A stretch of DNA of 15,086 bases from the NCBI GenBank assembly GCA_945788155.1, contig CALZKX010000258.1:1-15086 (forward strand), in the 5' to 3' direction. This DNA comes from an uncultured Flavobacteriaceae bacterium (GTDB lineage Bacteria; Bacteroidota; Bacteroidia; Flavobacteriales; Flavobacteriaceae). Shown piece after piece: positions 14,286 through 15,086 of this stretch. The notes under the pieces were generated by a model that saw only the letters and a list, made by a program, of their open reading frames with translations, searched no databases and had not been told where the DNA came from. Position 1 is the first letter of the stretch. Each line of letters opens with the position of its first letter. The position numbers were made by a program, and so were the translations under genes.

Positions 14286-14561
14286 ATGTATTTAGAAATT
14301 GTAACACCAGAAGCCACATTATATAGTGGAGAAGTTGAGTCGGTTGCTGTTCCAGGAGTAAACGGTGAATTTGAAATGTTGAAAGATCACGCACCAATTG
14401 TTTCTCTACTTAAAGAAGGCCATGTAAAAGTTTATGGGGACATTCAACTTGATGAAGAGGTTGAAGATAAATTTACTAAAGCAGATAAAGGTGTTTGGTT
14501 AGCCATAAATTCTGGTACTATTGAAATGAACGATGATAAAATTATAGTCTTAGCAGACTAA
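14286..14561 (+). CDS. atpC: F-type ATP synthase subunit epsilon (short form)
   Basis: AtpC is the epsilon subunit of the central stalk, linking F1 to the c-ring and, in many bacteria, restraining ATP hydrolysis. The 91-residue product contains only the N-terminal beta-sandwich domain: YLEIVTPEATLYSGEVESVAVPGVNGEF and the LKDHAPIVSLL motif. It ends after the last strand (KIIVLAD), so the C-terminal helical hairpin of the roughly 135-residue E. coli form is absent. Short epsilon subunits are usual in Bacteroidota. The start is ATG 14286. The frame is open to a TTG at 14262, but that codon lies inside the inverted repeat and the family sequence starts at MYLEIV. The gene is 95 bases after atpD, behind a 17-bp stem that may lower its expression. 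Confidence 0.95.
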   Translation: MYLEIVTPEATLYSGEVESVAVPGVNGEFEMLKDHAPIVSLLKEGHVKVYGDIQLDEEVEDKFTKADKGVWLAINSGTIEMNDDKIIVLAD

Positions 14562-14585
14562 AGCTAAGTATTTTATTTTAAAATA

Positions 14586-14629
14586 AAAAAGAGGCTGTCT
14601 AAAAAGTAATTTTTAGACAGCCTCTTTTT
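14586..14629. terminator. Bidirectional terminator between atpC and the symporter gene
   Basis: A perfect 20-bp stem: 14586-14605 pairs with 14610-14629 around the loop GTAA. The core GAGGCTGTCT is flanked by A runs on the left and T runs on the right, so it works as an intrinsic terminator on both strands. It lies 25 bases after the atpC stop and 13 bases after the symporter stop, which converge here. Confidence 0.92.
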
Positions 14630-14641
14630 ATACGTTGATTT

Positions 14642-15086
14642 CTACAATATTGAAGCCTTTATTTTTTTCCAAAGTTTCGTTAAAATATATGTTGAAATTA
14701 AAGCAACTCCAGATAATGCAAATGCACTCCTGTATTCCCCATAGATAAAATGTCCTGTTGCAAACATAACACTATAGATTAGCACACAGCCAACTAACAT
14801 GGCTAAGATGCCTGAGGGTACACTCCACCCTTCATTACAATCTACTACTTCAATATTTTCAGCACGTGCTTGATTAACTACTTTGTTCCATCCTGGACCA
14901 CCAGGTTGAATTTTCTTATAAAACTGCTGAAGCACCTCTTTACTTTCGGCCTGTGTTACATATGTTACAATAATCCAAACTATGGAGGTCACTAAAACTA
15001 TAAATGGAAATTTGGCCCAAGAAGGCATAAGTGCCCCATCACCAAATAATATTTCGCCCAAGGAAGTAAATGCAATTAACATGGAC
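14642..15086 (-). CDS. Sodium:solute symporter family protein, C-terminal part (partial)
   Basis: The last 148 codons or so of a membrane transporter that continues beyond the right edge. The frame is open through 15086 (the codon before the internal ATG at 15082 reads Ser), so that Met is not the start. The visible part has hydrophobic helices in FPFIVLVTSIVWIIVTYVTQ, in GILAMLVGCVLIYSVMF, and in AFALSGVALISTYILTKL, separated by a cytoplasmic-looking loop with QFYKKIQPGGPGW. That loop and helix pattern fits the C-terminal end of Bacteroidota sodium:solute symporters (SSS family, PF00474), which take up sugars or other small molecules with sodium. The sodium-binding core is outside the window, so the substrate cannot be judged. 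It ends with TAG at 14644-14642 and converges on atpC. Confidence 0.75.
   Translation of the reverse strand, partial: SMLIAFTSLGEILFGDGALMPSWAKFPFIVLVTSIVWIIVTYVTQAESKEVLQQFYKKIQPGGPGWNKVVNQARAENIEVVDCNEGWSVPSGILAMLVGCVLIYSVMFATGHFIYGEYRSAFALSGVALISTYILTKLWKKIKASIL

Noticed and set aside
1..15086. Mobile element, prophage, CRISPR or defence island
   Set aside because: All genes belong to conserved metabolic, envelope or energy families with uniform AT-rich composition; no transposase, integrase, spacer array or nuclease gene is present.

Overview
The window is AT-rich, gene-dense chromosomal DNA of a Bacteroidota bacterium, most likely a member of the Flavobacteriaceae. Four things point there: promoters of the TAnnTTTG type with no clear Shine-Dalgarno sites, a DUF4270 lipoprotein, a TonB-dependent receptor with an N-terminal carboxypeptidase-regulatory-like domain paired with a surface lipoprotein, and an F1 beta gene followed only by a short epsilon gene, apart from the other ATP synthase genes. 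Nothing looks like recent horizontal transfer. There is no tRNA, rRNA, CRISPR array, transposase or prophage gene, and no gene-free stretch longer than 300 bases.

Bases 1-3382 (minus strand) form one apparent operon, read right to left: panC, panD, a flippase-like (YbhN/LPG synthase transmembrane family) membrane protein, and a secreted esterase-fold protein that runs off the left edge. PanD makes beta-alanine and PanC joins it to pantoate, so the first two genes are adjacent steps toward coenzyme A. The last two are envelope or secreted proteins. PanC and the membrane protein use GTG and TTG starts. The esterase-fold protein has glycine where the family's catalytic serine should be.

Bases 3383-3488 hold a divergent promoter region with a good TAnnTTTG box on each strand. 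Bases 3489-7946 (plus strand) are a tight operon of three genes separated by 7 and 5 bases: a one-domain glycogen-synthase-like (GT5 N-terminal) protein, a DUF4270 lipoprotein with an internal calcium-binding-like repeat segment, and glmS, which supplies glucosamine-6-phosphate for peptidoglycan and lipopolysaccharide. Bases 8108-12438 hold the TonB-dependent receptor and an SGNH/GDSL-hydrolase lipoprotein, probably one outer-membrane uptake unit, ending in an intrinsic terminator.

Bases 12587-14561 hold atpD and atpC with their own promoter, a hairpin-bearing leader, and a 17-bp inverted repeat between the genes. A perfect 20-bp hairpin at 14586-14629 ends atpC and also the converging sodium:solute symporter gene, of which only the C-terminal part is in the window.

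This is largely conserved housekeeping sequence, and I see no new defence or mobile system. The points most worth a second look are the esterase-like protein without its serine, the half-length GT5 protein, the receptor/hydrolase pair, and the RNA structures around atpD-atpC.
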